Made by a program: the position numbers and the translations under genes. A stretch of 64,000 bases of DNA from Aplectana chamaeleonis (Eukaryota; Nematoda; Chromadorea; Rhabditida; Cosmocercidae), in the NCBI GenBank assembly GCA_029168955.1, contig JAPDOI010000131.1, positions 1,256,001 through 1,320,000 on the forward strand, given 5' to 3'. The notes beneath the pieces are model-generated. The model did not search any database and had not been told where the DNA came from. It worked only from the letters and a program-made list of their open reading frames with translations. Positions 44,589-56,563 of this stretch are shown here, piece after piece (position 1 is the stretch's first letter; every line of letters starts with the position of its first letter).

Positions 44589-47500
44589 ATCACATGAAAT
44601 ATCGATCCTATTGACAATACGATCTCTGACGAAAGCTCCCTTGTAGCCCCGGAGTAATTTGCCGGTTTTGATGATGTTTTCGTCGGCGCGTCAACTTCCA
44701 CATTTGCGCGACAGCCGACGAGCAATCCACACAATGGGCACTTCGGCGCGCCGGCGGGGCGTTTATGTGCACTTCCTCGCGCCGGCGGGGCGTTTATGAG
44801 CACTTCCTCGCGCCACTTCTCATCAAGTGTGACGTCATTGTTGAGCGTCCTCGTCATTGATTGGTCACCATTTGAGCTGCTGGCATTGTAGCTTTCAGAC
44901 CTAGCCCATCCCAGCGGTTTTCATCGGTAAAAACCTCAAGCCAAACACAAGAATCGTTCCAAAATGGGTGGATAGGCATGCTTCGCTTGGTGTTTTCAAA
45001 GATAAAAGCTGCGCTTGTGTTTTTCCTTTTTTCAAATTTTCTTACAGTTTATTTGCTTATTTCATATTCTTGCTGTTGTTTGTCTTTGTTTTCTCATTCC
45101 CCGTTAACCCCTTTTTTCAGATTAAGATCTCTTTTTATTCAACTAATTTGTGTTTTTGCTTATATCAACTCTTTCACCGCACCGAAACAGCCAGTTTTGG
45201 GGGGCTGCGGATGTTGAAACGTGATGACGTTCAGGAAAAATCAGATAAAATTTCGCATCAGGGAAGTTGCTTGTTCTCATCTGTTTTCAAGATCAATTTC
45301 GTTTTTATTGTAATAGGTTTATATGAAGGGAACGTCAAAGAAAAGCATACATTTCTGAAAAAAATCTGAAACGAACCCTTTTTGGAAAAAAATGGAAACA
45401 GTGCGTCATCTTCAGCAGTTTTTAATCACCCCTCCTGTTGTGATTTCAGAAGAAAAAAAGGTCTCCGAAGCTTGAAAACACCATATTGTTGTGGGAAACA
45501 ATTGCATATTTTTGAAAAGGCTCTTTTTGATTACCCAGCCAAATTTTTTTATGGAGGAATGCACTGTGTATAGTTCGGTCACTGGCTTGCTTCCTGGAGA
45601 AAAACAATTAAAAATCTTACGTGGCTGGCGCGGGCGGTTTAAATGTCACCGGCGGCTGGCAGTATGGTAAACTGACCAGCTGCGCTCTCCTCTCGCCCTG
45701 AGCCGATTAGCAGGCCGGCGCACGCTACCGCCGCGCCAGGCGCGGACAAGATTTAGATGTTTCTTGAGGACGCAAGCCACCAACCTAACTATATGACACT
45801 CAAAATCGTATTTCGTCTTCTATCTACAACTTCTTCTCGCTTTTCGTTTAACTAGGTCTTTCTCGAATTTCACATCTCTATGTAATGTGCGATTTCGATA
45901 GTGATAACTCTACATGTTGATACTATTGTCCTATTAAGACGCCAATTAGGTCGTCTTTGATGGAACGCGTGATTCCTTCGGGCTGTTGCCGACTAGACAG
46001 TTAACACAACTGAAACAAGCGTCGAATAATGTGTGCCGTTGGAACGCACACTTACTACGCGGCGCTTACGCGCAAGTTTTTAAGTTGGAACTTGGTCATG
46101 ATCCCAGGTTGAGACTAGTGTCGTCTAAAAGGCGGGCATTGAGGATAACGTGGCAATTAGCCAGTGCGATGGCTCGCCGTAGTTAACACCTTGTTAACGT
46201 CTCTCGTGCCCCGACGAGGCTCCGCCTCCCTGGGACAGAACGCCCGTCATCCGGAAAACGTTCCGTTTTCGTTAAGTTGAACGTTTTATTCTGGGATAAT
46301 TATGCTTATCGATAGATCGTCCCAAGTGATCGTTTCAGGTTCAGATCCAGACAAACTCTTCATTATTACGGATCATGCAGAGTAATATTGCTGGTTTGGG
46401 CTTAATTCTAATGAACCTGTTTTTTGATTTCCTTTTTCTCATTTCACCTACATATCCATACGCCTCGCGGAAAACCGTTGGAAGAAATGCACTTTTATAA
46501 CGTAATTGCTCACACAGTGTGGTCATATCGCACTCCAAATATCGCGGATCATTTGAAAGGTGAATGTACGGTACTGAATTGATATCGCAAAGGATGGAAC
46601 CCGATTTAGGGCAGTGTCCACGATAGTATTCCTTTTTCAGTTTTCAGTGTGAGATGCTGTGCTGGCAGATGCTGGAGTGGATAGGGTTAGAGAAAACAGC
46701 AAGATCGGGACAAGTTGATAAAAACGGCCGCGAAGTGGATTTTGTAAGCCCAGTACGCCTGCGAAACCCGCCCCGCCCCCATTCTGACAAACGTGTGGCG
46801 GCGCTGATTTTTTCGGAGGCCAATTGCCGATCCACTCCGTCAAGTCCAGACTGATCGATTCGCGCACATTTCGTAGAGCGCGCTTGCTAAAACTAGGAGA
46901 GCGCGTTATCTCGTTCGCGCTCTGAACCTGTCCATACGCTAGAAACCGCTATTTTAGCTTATTCTGAGCGATTTTCTTCGCAGTTTGTTCGCTATTCGAT
47001 AGCTCACGACCGAACAACCGTGGAGCGTTATGCGCCAGCATTTGAGCGCTGGCACGCGACGCTCCAGAGACTTGACGCTTGCCGCTGGTCGTTGGCTACG
47101 AACGGAGCCTGACCAATCAAATGTGCGCTTCGCGAATACTTCCTTCCTAGCATGTGTATTGGTACGCAAGGTGCACGCTCACGCCGCTTCGCGGCGTGCT
47201 TGTAAGCGTGTAATATGACTCATAGATTAATGCAAGCATTACCAGATGGGAGCTTAGTTATTATCATTCCTCGAATTTCAGTTCGGTCCCACACACTTCC
47301 CCCGGCGCTTCGAGCACTCCAGTTGGGTCCCTCACATTTTTCTTGGCGTTTAGCGCACCCCCAGTTGGGTCCCGCACACTCTGCCGTCAACGGTCAGCGG
47401 TCAACTTTTAGCCGTTTTTTATTATGTATGATATTTTGTGACGGACGGCTAATTGTATTTTTCTTGCTTATGAGATGGTTCAATACAGTAAATTCATGTC

Positions 47501-48354
47501 TTTCATTTCCGATAGGTTCCTGTTTTTGGACTAGGTTCGAAATCATTGTGAAAATCTTGAATAACCTTTGCTGATCAGGTTGTTAGTATGAGCATTAACA
47601 ATTATGTTTAAATGTTGTTATTGTTCAATGTATAATATGAAGTCTTTAAATTACGTTGTCTTCTCGTTCTGAAATAGGTTTTGTTGTGCTTTGCGCACGT
47701 TTTTATCATACAAGGTGCACTCGCTGACCCTATGGGGATAGTTAGTATTGTTGACGTCGGATAGGGATTGAACTTGAGCAAGAGAAAAGATAATGGCGCA
47801 TCCTGCGTGTCTAGACCATGTCTAGACGCGCACTGTTGATGTAAGACTCGAGATCAATCTATTACTGTCAGCTAATGAAGGTTCTAAAAAAGCCACCCTT
47901 CCTATGCTTCTTTGGCGAGCGCAACGTAGACAAATCACGTAAGCGACGCAATATCTGCCTTTCCGTAATCCAGAGAACAGGATCCTTTGAGTGTTTCAAT
48001 TTTTTTCCCCAGCTGTTTCTTTTTTCCCTAATTTCATGATTCTGTTGCATTATTTTTGCTGACAGTCTTAGCACTACTCGCTTATTATGCAAATACTCGT
48101 TTTTCGTAGCAGCTAGTGTAGCAGGAAATGGACAACAACTCTGAGAACAAGGTACGATAGGGAAAAGATGTTCCACAAAGTTTCTCAAAGTGTACTGCAT
48201 CATTCACCAATACCAAGAACTTTTTACCAAGGGTAATGAAAAAAAATCATGAAAAATGTACAAAAAAGAAATGGTTTGGTGACAAGAAAATAAACGAACA
48301 CCGTTTGCTGGATTACGCTAAGGCAGATGCTGCGTCGCGTACTTTATTTCTCTT
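44589..48354. other. Gene-free stretch
   Basis: No supported gene. Noted pieces: two ~30-bp direct repeats with GCGCCGGCGGGGCGTTTATG at 44750-44815; T-rich open frames at 44968-45369 whose apparent membrane segments reflect base composition; and a three-copy ~42-57-bp repeat beginning CAGTTSGGTCCC at 47279, 47320 and 47362. A single TTAA-element-like end (GGGCAGTGTCCACGAT) is at about 46610. None carries recognisable protein motifs. Confidence 0.4.
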
Positions 48355-48530
48355 CCTTCCCAGGCAATCGCTTCCTTCCACATTCTCCAGATCAAGGGAG
48401 CCAATGAAGAGTTCAATCAAACAAGCGTTTCCTCCGCGCCAGAGACGCGGAGGGAGCATTAGTTTGGTTGAACTATTCATCGGCTCCCTTGATCTGGAGT
48501 GTAGAAGGGGCGATTGTCTGGGCAAGGAAG
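48355..48530. repeat. Foldback repeat
   Basis: Inverted arms of ~84 bp sharing GGCTCCCTTGATCTGGAG and a CGGAGG inner part around a very short centre. Flanking CAATCGCC/GGCGATTG words continue to about 48650. Non-coding; probably a short DNA element. Confidence 0.65.
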
Positions 48531-48964
48531 GATTCGTGGGGGCGATTATGGGGCGAATCTAGCATAGCGTAAGGATGGCGAGAGGGACGGCGCGTTAATC
48601 GCCCCTCTCAATCCATACTGTGCTCCACAATAGAACACAATCGCCCCACAAAATACACTTGGAGCGCACTTGTTGTTGGGCTCCAAGTCTCTATGTGGTG
48701 GGCTACACGCGAACTTTTGCCAGAGATGTTCGCCAGATTCTCCTCTTACTGAAGATGCTCTATGTTCTCATGTATATTAATGTTTTCGATCAACTAGGTT
48801 TATTTGAATGAACCTTATGAAATCCAAAAAATTACCCACGCTCCAATTTTTCCGATTTACATTAAATTTCTACAATGCGTACACTGAAAGTAACCTAGCT
48901 TCACTTCCTTCCATTTCCTTCATTCCTTTTCTCCTCCTAGTTTTATAGAGAATGAAATTTTTTA

Positions 48965-49608
48965 TACTGCCTTCATCCGGGAGTGCACAAGTCCCCCCCT
49001 TTCCACCCGCACACGTTGCTACAGTAATGCACCACGGCGGCGCGGTCTGTGGTGAGCCCGTTCTCCCCACCTCATGTGACAGGCATCGACTTCCGCCCGG
49101 CCCGCATCCAGTCGTCCGTATGACCGGCGATCATGCTCAGATACGGTGAGTTTTTTAAATTTTTTCTTTGCCGTTTACAGTTGTTTCGGTGACAATTCAA
49201 ATGTTATCGTATTCGCTAAAGGTTAGGGTTTACATGAAGCTTCACACAATCCTTCGCGCTACCAAGAAATTGAGAAAACATCTGTTCTCTTTTTTTTACC
49301 AAAAAAATTATCTTTTTGAACATTTATCTACTGTTTCAAATCCATGGGTCATTTAACCGCATCCCATTACGACGGCATTTAAATTATCATCGAAACAACA
49401 TAAGACGGCTAAAAAATTCAAAAACTCGCCTTTTCTGAGCATGATCGTCGGTCATGCGGACGAATGAACGGTGGTGATGCGAAAGTCGATGCCTGCCACA
49501 TGGAGTGCGAGAGAACGGACTCGTCACAGACCGCGCCGCAGTGATGCATCACTGTAACAGCGAGTACGGGTGAAAAGGGGGCTTGTGCACTCCCGAATAA
49601 AGGCAGTA
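48965..49608. mobile_element. TA-flanked foldback MITE, TACTGCCTT ends
   Basis: A 644-bp element with left end TACTGCCTTCATCCGGGAGT and right end read inward TACTGCCTTTATTCGGGAGT, flanked by TA. The arms (48965-49155 and 49415-49608) are imperfect inverted copies containing GTGCACAAG, GCACCACGGCGGCGCGGTCT-like and CATGCTCAGA/TCTGAGCATG blocks. The loop is AT-rich and non-coding. It lies in a dispersed repeat whose uninterrupted form is at 35750-35940. Confidence 0.75.
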
Positions 49609-49610
49609 TA

Positions 49611-50344
49611 ATTATTACTGTGACCAATCCAGTGTGCGCTCTGTAGCTGCGGAAAGTCTCATACCGCAATGCAGGGCGACGGATCGCGGCATCACAGACG
49701 GAAGCATCTCTGGTTTTGCAAAATGTTTGACAGAAGCTAATACTTATAGGGAAAACAGCATCTGTATTCTTTGGGTATTCGCCTCAGAGAGCGGAGAAGA
49801 AGATACGACACATCAGAAGAAATATATGTCTGTCATTTTTTTTCTAAAATTCGGAAAACAGGCTCTGCGTTTCTTTTCTATTTCTAGTCTGGTTCTATTG
49901 TCTGGTTATTGAAATACGAAATAAGCATGAGAACAAAGTATTTTCAACCGGTACTTTTAGAACATTTGTATCGTTTTTGTACAAGGTTTTTATTTTGCCG
50001 TTTGTCGATTGCCGGCCATTTTCGAACAAATTTTGTCGATTTCCGTTTGCCGATGTTTCAAAATCGTTTGCCGCACATCCCTGATGGTAATTCCAAGCAT
50101 TGGTATACGATGAAGTTAACGAAGATTAAAAGAGTATGAATAAGTGGGGTAAATGAACAATAAGAACCAAACTCGAAAGTTATTTGAGAATAATGGATGT
50201 AGAATAATTGATCGATGTATACAAGGCGTTTCATTTTGAAGGTCTACAAGTTTCCTAGAGATAAAACATATCTCAACCTGATCGACTATAACCAACTTCG
50301 AATTTGAATGAACTCCTGCTTTCCCATAGTTGCATTATTCTTAT
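49611..50344. other. No gene seen
   Basis: Apart from the repeat flank at 49611-49720 (matching 35760-35840 in reverse), nothing recognisable. Confidence 0.35.
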
Positions 50345-50347
50345 TAA

Positions 50348-50822
50348 AGCCTAGTTTTGACTGCAGGTGGTCGCTGCGGCCATGCGAGGGACAACTGTTC
50401 CTTTTTTATCGCGCGTAATGGAAAGCCGCTCCAATTGTGATCGCTTTGTGGCAAATGTCCTACATCGCTGGGTCGCGGCGGCGAAATCCTATGTCTTACT
50501 ACATCGCTGCTTGAAGAGCGATTCTCAATGGTCGCTGACCGTCACTCCATCGCGGCCAAAATCGCAGCGATGGAGCGATTGCCAGCGAATGACGCTTTTC
50601 GTCTAGTGAACGTTGACCCTTTCACATGACAAGGTCAGTGTTTACCGGTCGAAACGTGTTATTGATAACTACCAGCCATTAATTTCACTGATTGATTGAA
50701 TTTCTTCGATCATGTGTGAGGTATGCACTATAAACAGAATCGATGCCGCTGCTACATCGCTGTAGCAGCGGGTGTGAAATTGCTGCGATGAAAAACAGCA
50801 GCGATGCAGTCAAAACTAGGCT
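50348..50822. mobile_element. 475-bp MITE with AGCCTAGTTTTGACTGCA ends
   Basis: Perfect 18-bp terminal inverted repeats AGCCTAGTTTTGACTGCA, flanked by TAA (50345-50347 and 50823-50825). The interior is crowded with CATCGCTG/CAGCGATG words in both orientations, arranged as subterminal repeats. A 3-bp TAA duplication fits PIF/Harbinger, although the terminus lacks GG. Non-coding. Confidence 0.75.
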
Positions 50823-51245
50823 TAACTTTTACTAGCTGTTTCGTCGATCAATTCCTGAGCAATCTCTAATCTCTTTGTGCAATTCTTTGCCACCATTCCA
50901 CGTCTGGCTAATCTTCCATCATTCCTATACATCAACGGGTACCAACAACACATGAGAAGAGTGAAATTTATTCCAACCGTTGGTATTTCATTAACAACAG
51001 CCACAAGTTCTTGCGCAAAGAGCCTTCTTGAGGTTTTCGGAGAAGGCTGAGTTGGTAGATTAGCTGGAAATCCTAAGTGCCGAACACCTGAATGAGTAGT
51101 AGATCAGTGTGTGCAACTCTGAAAAAAGGAAGGATTCGGCTATCTACATTGGTGAGTCCGCGCAAATGGTGGAGGTAGGCTGTGGAAGAGGTTGTGGCTT
51201 GGGCTGAGGAGCAGAACCACCAGAGTTAGCTGTAATTCAAAATTG

Positions 51246-52009
51246 TTAGCAAATCTTCTGTTGAACCACGCTGACTATCACTCTTCCGGAAAACTTGCCT
51301 ATGCGATATTCCAAAACAGTGGTCATATCGTGGGCTCTGTTGAACGTTATGATGGGCATGAGGTTTGATGCAGATGTGAAGGTAACTCCGTTTTCATCCG
51401 CATCTTTGTCGGAGCACACTCTGGCCACGGGTGTAAATTTGAAAACATTCATGTTTTCTTACCTGGAACCAGTGAGGGTCTTATCTCTGAGAGCTTTGAT
51501 TTCAACGGCGCCGAGTATGCAGCCACAATCCGATGCGAATCCGGGTGGGAAGCTCTTCAGTTTCACTCCAATTTTCGATCCAGCAGGTGCCTTCAATTTC
51601 AGTGCATAGAGCATCGAGAAATACTGAGAAAAATCCGTCAAAATGACCTCAATCCAATAGTCGCGTAATTCGAAGTCTTCCCGCAGGGTGCCTTTGCAGC
51701 TATAACCGAGGATATCCGTAAGAGTTTGGATTTGATTCGTTGCTTGAAGCACCTTTCCGCACCCAGCACACTAAAACAATTACTCTTCCCACTGGCCAGT
51801 GCCTCCGTATCCGCTAGGACAAATGCACTTGGAGGAGTCTCGAGGACGAAGGAATCCACCGTTCTTGCACACAATAGGCTTTCCAGCACAATTATCTGAA
51901 TAAAACAGTCTTCTCCGTCCCCAGATTCCCATTTCACAAAAAATCGACTCACCTATGCACTTATAGTGCTTGAGAGTGAGGATATATCTGGAGCCCTGAG
52001 GTATCATAA
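51246..52009 (-). pseudogene. Astacin-type metalloprotease C-terminus (EGF-like + CUB), probably decayed
   Basis: Minus-strand exons resembling the non-catalytic tail of nematode astacins (NAS), secreted zinc proteases. Exon 52009-51953 ends LTLKHYKCI, like the end of the catalytic domain. A 57-nt GTGAGT...TTCAG intron (51952-51896) leads to an EGF-like exon with CIDNC, PIVCKNGGFLRPRD and CICPSGYGG. CUB segments follow: CAGCGKVLQATN, DYWIE, APAGSKIGVKLKSF and GAVEIKALRDKTLTGS, then VCSDKDADENGVTFTSASNL and LEYRI. Likely introns are 51647-51591 (57 nt) and 51462-51421 (42 nt). Signs of decay: no in-phase canonical splice joins EGF to CUB, where two in-frame stops lie at 51771-51782; an expected EGF cysteine is serine (RDSSKC) and an expected CUB cysteine is arginine (FELRDYW). 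I found no HExxHxxGxxH catalytic exon upstream. A proline-rich piece at about 51145-51230 may be a further exon. Confidence 0.72.
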
Positions 52010-53395
52010 CTGGATTTCAACAGTGATGTATTAAATTTCAGTTCGTTCATGCGTTTGTGTTGCTTGGCTTGGGAATGGTTTACGGTGCGCGAAGTGGTGA
52101 AGCCCAACCTTGAAAGATCGTGACATCGTCTGGGATTCAGTGATGAGCATGTCTATTCGCGTCGCTGTTTCTTTTCGGCTCTCCTGATTTCCAATTCGTA
52201 TAAACTCATGTCGCAATACGTGTTTTTCCGAATAGTTTTAGTCAACTTGCACTGGGGCGTTGTACTGTCAAGGCTTCTCCCACTTGTATCAAGGCCGAGA
52301 TACGTGTATGTTTTCTGTACCCTAATAGCTACATATCGCAGTGCTGCCTCATATGATCAGTGCTTTATCACTTAGATCCCCAGTCTTCTTCCACACGTTC
52401 ACGGTGGGTGTCATGGCTGTTGGGTTCTCGTGAGCTTTGTATTTCTCGCTGAGCTGTTATTTTTCTACAGTGGCTTATACTCGTATACAGCTTGCCGGTC
52501 CCAAGATGGCAGTCGGTATACTCGTGTTCCGAAGTTCCGGCAAGCCCCTATGACGTCAATCAAGGGCATCATGGCCGGCTGATGCGGATACCTGTATACC
52601 TGCACACTTGAGTCTCAGCTTTGGTGTGAGGAAAAATGGCTTCCGAAGCAGCACTGATACCGCCTATTTTTTTACCTCCAATCATGGGCCAACTGCACCA
52701 ATCTTATGACAGTTTACGGTACAATGAGCTACATATCAGATTTGAAATTGAATTACTGTGAGATAGTGGGATTTCTTTCTGTACAACGTTTCATCGATTC
52801 CGTTTCATGGCCTAACTGCTGTATGTTGCACGTTCATTGGACGTAATAAATAGATAAATGAATCATCCGAAAGTTTGCTTTGTTTCAATTAACTCCATGC
52901 CAACGGAAAAAGACGGTTGTGCGGTGGAGTACTTATACTGTAGCCTTGGTTGGCTTGGTTTCAATATTCGATAATGAACAGCTGATTTTTTTCTGCTATG
53001 GTTTTTCTGTTTCTCTCAATTTTTTTCGTGTTATTCCTGCATGTATCTATACTACATAATTTAGGTGTATTGGTATGTACGTTGGAGGAGAACTTGCCTT
53101 TTTTAATGCCTACGGTGTTTTCGCCTCCAAAAGTGGGTAACAAAACTAGTCTTGCCGACCACTAGGGTTCTCTTCACCCCTGCGTACACCACGCCATAAT
53201 CGACAGCAAACTTTTAGTTTTTATCGCAATTCATTAGAAAAAAACACCGGTAACGTTTCAAATGGAATGTTTTCTCCCAACACACTCAATATGAATACAC
53301 TCAATTTATTTACTTTATGCACATGCAAGATTTTCACAAAAAATCAATTAAACACAAAAAACACTACGACGAAAAAAATTATCGGAAAAAAATCA
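52010..53395. other. Upstream of the astacin fragment; no exon recognised
   Basis: Searched by eye on the minus strand for the astacin zinc-binding motif and for EGF- or prodomain-like exons; none was found. Short open frames at 52031-52216 and 52961-53143 show no family features. Confidence 0.35.
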
Positions 53396-54229
53396 TTATC
53401 GATTCTTGGAACCAAGCCAGCCACGGCTACACTTTAGGTACGCAACCGCACCAAGGCCTTTTTCCGTTGCCGTAGGCTGTATTTTCGCAATATCTAGAGA
53501 ATATCCAAAAATTAGAGCATTTAAACGATTTATCCAGGGATTTCGCAGATCTGTTCTCGAATTTGTTTGATTACTTCGAGAAATTTGAAAAAAAAGAATT
53601 GCTCGTATACTCGGACAAATGTTAGGACTGACCGCGCGCAACTTTTCCCCTTTAGTACTGACCGCGCGCAGGAACCGTTCCGATCGCGCGCAAGATAACG
53701 TTTTAGGACCGAACGCGCGCAACGCTCGCGGTCGGAACGATCTACAAATGGATGCCCGCGTTTCGACCATCGCTTTGCGCTGAGCCTTCATGCGGCCGCC
53801 ATCACAAACCGTTCGGACCGACAGCAACACCGAAAAGCGCGCAGTAAACCGCCGCAACGACGTTGGGATCCGATCCTGGCGCGCATCATTCATTTTCAGG
53901 CGTGCGGAAAATTGTATGGTGTGTAAATGGACGCACTCTCGCATTTGAGCTCCACGCGTGAATAATTTTTTTGCTGCGGTGCTCGTACTATCTTGCTTTT
54001 TGATGTTTTTGTTCGTTTCTCTCTTCCCATTCTGTGATCTCTGTGTTCCCGTTGATTCTATATCGTGCTCAAATCGTCTCTTATGATTGCATGCATAGTT
54101 TAAGCGAAGTTAACTATAGATAACTGATTGATGAATATTGAAAACGGCTAAAGGCAAGTAGGGTTTTTTAGATAAAAGCAGACTCAGTGAAAGGTGTAAA
54201 GGGATCTCTAGTACAGTAAACAATTAGCG
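53396..54229. other. Repeat-like stretch with GACCGCGCGCAA motif; no supported gene
   Basis: A 182-codon minus-strand open frame (53396-53944) is present, but its sequence is Arg/Ser-rich without a domain. Part of it comes from a degenerate short repeat (GACCGCGCGCAAC-like at 53629, 53656, 53679 and 53703). I do not call it a gene. Confidence 0.4.
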
Positions 54230-54870
54230 TTGTGAAAAGTGGGCGGGGCTTCCGAGAGAAGGAGTGCGCACAACATCGGCTTACAAAGTGCGTAGGGATT
54301 CGAAAAAACGTGAGGCGTGAGGAAACAGTTTTTTGGGAGAGGGCGCATTATGGTTCTCAAAACAGTAAGGATGTTTTGGAAAAGTGGGCGGGGCTTCAGA
54401 AGGAGTGCGCACACTATCTTGGCTAAACTGCGGGGGGATTCGGAAAAAATTGTGAGCAGTTTTTTTTGAGGGGACGTATTATGGTTCTCAAAACAATACT
54501 GATATGTTTTGGAAAGTGGGCGGGAGCTTCAGAAGGAGTGCGCACAACATTCACTGAAGGGCGTAGGGATTCAAAAAACAAGAGGAAGGTGATCGTTGTG
54601 GGGGGTGTATTATGGTTCTCAGAAAACAATACTGATAAGTCTTGGAAAAGTGGGCGGGGCTTAAGAAGGAGTGCGCACAACAACGGCTAAAGTGCGTAGG
54701 GAATCAGAGAAAAAAACGTGAGGGGTTAGTTGTTGAGGACGTATTATGGTTCTTAAAGCAATATTGATAAGATTCGGAAAGTGGCCGAAGCTCCAGAAGG
54801 AGTGCAAGCACTACACACATGAAAGGGGTGTGGAGATTCAAAAAAACGAAAGGTGATCGTTGTTGGGGGT
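54230..54870. repeat. ~135-bp tandem repeat, five copies
   Basis: Degenerate direct repeats each beginning near GAAAAGTGGGCGGGGCTTC (about 54236, 54377, 54512, 54646 and 54778). They run through GGAGTGCGCACAACA, GTGCGTAGGGATTC, an AAAAAACGTGAGG tract and TATTATGGTTCTCAAAACA. The last copy is the most diverged and partial. Several short open frames come from the repeat. Confidence 0.85.
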
Positions 54871-54967
54871 GTAAAACCTGGACGTAGAAGTTTCACTGAG
54901 TTCCGTGAAGTTTAACCCGAGATACGTCGAGAAAAAGTTTTTGCCAAAATGCTAGCTTGATATCTTC

Positions 54968-55037
54968 CGTACTACATATAAGGCCAATATTTTCAGAAAT
55001 ATAGTACTACATATAAGGCCAATATTTTCAGAAATAT
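54968..55037. repeat. 35-bp perfect tandem duplication
   Basis: Two exact copies of a 35-bp unit starting GTACTACATATAAGGCCAAT, immediately adjacent. Probably a recent slippage event. Confidence 0.9.
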
Positions 55038-56131
55038 AGCCTCGAACTTGAATGGATAGCTTGTTGGATGCCAACTTCACGAAGTATCCTCCTAGAAGCT
55101 GGCTTTAATCATCTGAACAAGACATAAAAATCTCTCTTGTTCCGAGGGATATTAATCATTGTGGAGTTTTAATTTCTCTTTAAAGACAGCATACACGCTT
55201 GCAAACATACTCGAGATAACAGCATACTTTGGGCTCCGCATTGTCCCTATCATGTTTGTTATCGCAGGGGAAGTTTGAAGCACTGAAAACCATCTCGACG
55301 ATGACAACATTTCAGATTTTCTTGTCTCAAAGGCCTGCGTTTTCCCATCTCTACGAGTAACAGAATGAGAAGTGAAATCCTTGAGAAAACATGTGACAAT
55401 TCTAGAATGATAGCACTGTCAAATGGGAGCCTACGAGAGAAACAGCTCCACTGACTAGAATATAGTCTGCTGTCTGCTTACCGGCAAAACGCTTCCATTC
55501 CAAAAGCCAGCCGGAGTAGAGCGGCTTTTCTTTGAAAATGGGTGCGAATTAATCGGTTTGGTAGACATGCCGCATTGGATTAGTTAAATCGAGCTACGAT
55601 TCTCTCGTAGAAATCTGAATGGTTTGCGAGCGTGTATGCTGTTCTTAATGTTGATTACTGTGGTAGTGCAATGTATTGTTCTTTATTTCTTAGCTCAGAA
55701 TGAATCCGCTGAAATCGTCGTACCATCATTTCATATTGCAAAGGCAGCTTTCGCGTCTTTTATAAGCTCTCACCGCTGGCGCAGCACGCGCGGGGTGAGC
55801 GTTGGACTAGGGAAACTCTTTCCCCTCGTGGAAGTTACCTAAAATCTCCGGCGGCAATACAGCTACGGCGGTGCGCGGAATTAAGTTGGGCTTCAGCCGT
55901 GACATGCATTGTATTTCCTAGCTTAAATATACAGAGTAGGATAATCCCGGAAATATCTAATGCTGGGAGTGAGCTTTGAACTGACAAGCGGGTATTGATT
56001 CAGACAGTGAAACCGCCTTAGCGGTTTGGGCGGCGCCGTCATGGTAGCTGCTGGCTATGGGCTGAATGTGCGTGCCGCGCAGAGATAGGTTTCATAGTCC
56101 ATCGTAACGTCCCGCGCGTCCCGGGCTTGAG
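55038..56131. other. No gene seen
   Basis: A hydrophobic open frame at 55624-55842 lacks an ATG start in frame and a recognisable family. Nothing else is supported. Confidence 0.35.
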
Positions 56132-56350
56132 GTGAGGATTATGAAATATGCTTTTTGCTTCTGTTGCATTCTTTGCTGTAATGCATCTCTTCCTAATGCA
56201 TGCCTTAGCTTTGACTTATTTCTTTCCTCCTCCGAAAATGGGAAGCCTGCGTTCCAATCAGGGTTCGGCGCGGGTGTAGGCACACAGGTTGGGTCTGAGC
56301 TCCGGAGGGGTGGAAGTGGGGGGTCTGGTCTTTGGACGATGACCAATTAA
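56132..56350 (+). CDS. Possible small secreted protein or first exon (unrecognised)
   Basis: A short open frame starting MRIMKYAFCFCCILCCNASL (second ATG at codon 4), which has the basic start and hydrophobic core of a signal peptide. It continues to a Gly-rich tail with GFGAGVGTQVGSEL and GGSGGSG and ends at a stop. No family was recognised. The opposite strand is open over the same region and no splice or trans-splice signal decides between them, so this is only a candidate. Confidence 0.2.
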   Translation: MRIMKYAFCFCCILCCNASLPNACLSFDLFLSSSENGKPAFQSGFGAGVGTQVGSELRRGGSGGSGLWTMTN

Positions 56351-56563
56351 ACCAACGTGTTTGTGAGTAAAAACCTGTTCCTTTCTCATGCGTCGATTGG
56401 TTGGATTGGGTCTGAAAACGAAGAGAAAGGGGTCCGGAAAAGCAGTTTTCAGTAACTTTCCCGCTGTTCTCTCAACGTGGCTGTTGTGTAGGATACTACA
56501 GCTTCCATTGTATATTGAAAACTCAAAAACGACTTTCATCGCGAACGATGCCTTTAAAGCGTG

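Noticed and set aside
44968..45369. Membrane protein suggested by hydrophobic open frames
   Set aside because: The hydrophobicity comes from T-rich DNA read in two frames at once (F, L, S). No ATG context or conserved motif was seen.
47279..47395. Promoter-like or coding interpretation of the GGTCCC-rich stretch
   Set aside because: It is explained as three diverged copies of a short direct repeat; no supporting regulatory context was seen.
53396..53944. 182-codon minus-strand open frame as a gene
   Set aside because: Part of it is a degenerate GACCGCGCGCAA repeat. There is no domain, signal peptide or exon structure.
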